A DNA stretch of 64,000 nucleotides from Caenorhabditis remanei (lineage: Eukaryota > Nematoda > Chromadorea > Rhabditida > Rhabditidae). The notes under the pieces are model-generated. The model did no database searches and was not told where the DNA came from. It saw only the letters and a list, made by a program, of their open reading frames with translations. A program made the translations under genes and the position numbers. Positions 60,471 to 64,000 of this stretch are shown in pieces; within the stretch, counting starts at the first letter, position 1; every line of letters starts with the position of its first letter. Where the stretch lies: the NCBI RefSeq assembly GCF_010183535.1, contig NC_071329.1:8246001-8310000 (forward strand). Reading direction: 5' to 3'.

Positions 60471-62175
60471 TCCTCATCTGAATATTTGTCCCCGTTTCGT
60501 TATCTGGTTTTATTATTTTGTTGATTTGCACCACCATTCTTTCTCTCACTATTTGAACATTTCCGGTCGATCTTTCGGTACGGACGCGTCCGTGCAGTAT
60601 TTGAAAATAACATTATTAATACTGGTTTCTGTGGGTTTCACGTGAAGAAGAGGTCATCAGATTGCAGAAGATCTTGATCGCCGTTTAGATTTTTTTCAAT
60701 TAATGTTCTGATGCAACATCATGTCATTCGTGTACGAAAAATGGAAAAGAATTAATGAAATCAAATGGTTTTTCCTCGAAATTTTGTGAAGGTTTATGAA
60801 TAAGTTATTAGATAGTTATCTTTCGTGGCGAGACCAGGCATCGCAGTAGCCTGCGCCTTTGAAGGTTACTGTCCTTCGACCGCAAGTCTTCTCATTTTCA
60901 TTTTGCAAAGAGTTCCTGATTTTAACGCATTCGGTTTAGTTTTTAGACATATTGCCTTCCTACAGTGTTTTTCCGGGAGATCAAACTACAAACTGTGTTT
61001 TAGTGATCTCTCGAACTTTCTGGAAAGTGGGGAAACACCATTAAAACGACTGGCGGGAAAAATGAGCGCTGTTTGATCGAAAGTGGCTAAAGAAACAATT
61101 CTCATTTCTAATTTCAGTTCATTTAATTGTTCGTCGTCTGCTGTTTTATATTTTTCTGTGTTCATGCATTGTTATCTGAACCATTATTGCTTCCGATCCG
61201 CTACAACACGTGTGTGAAACGTTTACTTCGACGTCAGCTTTAGAAACGATTTTGCAGCTATCAGAAACGATTCATATGTAAATTCATGATCATGTGATAA
61301 TGTGCGAGCTTTGGTCGATTTCACTTTAAAAGGGACATCATTTCTCAATTTTTCATTCTTCTTCCTTCTGCAGCGGTGGCAAAAGTAGGAAATCAAAAAG
61401 ATGACCTATGTCGACCAACTGTTAACACTTATCATTTGGCCGTAGATCTTTTTAATTTCACTTTCTCGAATCGTTTTGGGCATTTTGATAAGTTGTAACA
61501 ACGTGACGAAGTGGATATTTGGTTTTTAAACAATATTTAACATGTTGCTGGTCATTGATGCATTTAAAATGCCGGAAGCTCGAACTCCCGGCGAATAAAC
61601 GTCTTATCTCTGTCAGACTGTTACGTAAGGCATATTTTAAAATTGTTTTAACAGCTGACTTTTTGATGAAAGGGCGTTTTTCCTATTCTTTTCCTCAAAA
61701 ACGCATCGAAATGATTCAGCTCCACGTGTCTTTTCTTTATTTTCTCTATGCCTCTTCCTCTCTTTCCCTCACTCGGCTCCCTTGTCTCTCACTGTTTTCC
61801 ATTTTTCCGCTCCGCGCTGTTTTTGGGGTGGTCCAACATTGCAAAAAATGTCTGTCGTCTCGAGTATCTTTCGTATTGAAAGGGTATACGAAAAGTATCA
61901 AGAGGCTCCTCGTTCGGGCCGTTGAAGATGGTATCTGGTGCTACAGCGGAGATAGAGTAGCGGCCATTTCACCGGTCATCAGCCCATTCTCCTCTCGTGT
62001 TTACACTGGACTTGTCGCAATCCCTCTTTTCAATCTCATTCATCCTTTCATATTCGTTCTGGGTGTTCAATTTTCATTTCTCATTAAACGTGCTTCTAAT
62101 CCAAGTTCCCCGTTCGTTCACTTCAATATTTTTATTGCAGGTAATCACCACTACTAACCAGTACAAAAATCCAAA
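60471..62175 (+). promoter_or_regulatory. gfat-1: npp-5 3' UTR and gfat-1 promoter/5' UTR
   Basis: 1.7 kb without a supported coding exon. E-boxes CACGTG occur at 60639-60644, 61207-61212 and 61723-61728, and an ACGTCA (TGACGT on the minus strand) at 61231-61236. The last acceptor, TTTATTGCAG, ends at 62140; the 5' UTR then runs 35 nt to the ATG. Mammalian GFAT1 is a known XBP1 target through CCACGT/TGACGT-type sites; a similar link here is only a suggestion. Confidence 0.4.

Positions 62176-64000
<1,825 letters not shown>

Overview
The window is nematode nuclear DNA, almost certainly a Caenorhabditis species. Evidence: short introns with GT...TTTTCAG boundaries, AG acceptors placed just before start codons (consistent with SL trans-splicing), and a gene set that I recognise from C. 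elegans chromosome II (cosmids ZK20 and F07A11): nep-1, rpn-12, rad-23, din-1, a ribokinase, a USP, npp-5 and gfat-1. I traced exons by hand. In every model listed as intact, the splice phases close and a stop codon is reached.

Layout. 0.5-10.1 kb is a compact gene block. nep-1 (+) and rpn-12 (-) converge on a 1 kb fold-back element. rpn-12 and rad-23 (+) share a head-to-head promoter. A COA7-like Sel1 protein (+) and a BPI/LBP-like lipid-binding protein (-) follow. 10.2-20.5 kb holds no gene I can support and is probably the 5' regulatory territory of din-1. 20.6-37.7 kb is din-1 (SPEN/SHARP family). It has a long RRM-bearing form, and a short form that starts at an internal promoter and shares only the C-terminal SPOC exons.

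39.0-48.1 kb carries genes I would not expect here from the C. elegans arrangement as I remember it: a REEP-like plus MSP-domain fusion, a complete SPT16 paralogue with a decayed partial copy beside it, and a MECR-type reductase. 48.2-64 kb returns to the F07A11 set: ribokinase (-), USP19-like deubiquitinase with a MYND finger (-), the nuclear pore protein Nup107/NPP-5 (+) and the 5' part of gfat-1 (+, cut by the window end).

Functional themes. rpn-12, rad-23 and the USP belong to ubiquitin-proteasome biology. din-1 and the SPT16 paralogue are chromatin or transcription factors. COA7 and MECR act in mitochondria. The most notable observations are three in-frame candidate micro-exons in the linker of gfat-1, the REEP-MSP fusion, the SPT16 duplicate pair, an in-frame 48-nt intron in din-1, and the fold-back element with TAA flanks. 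Statements about C. elegans gene names and positions are from memory; no database search was run.
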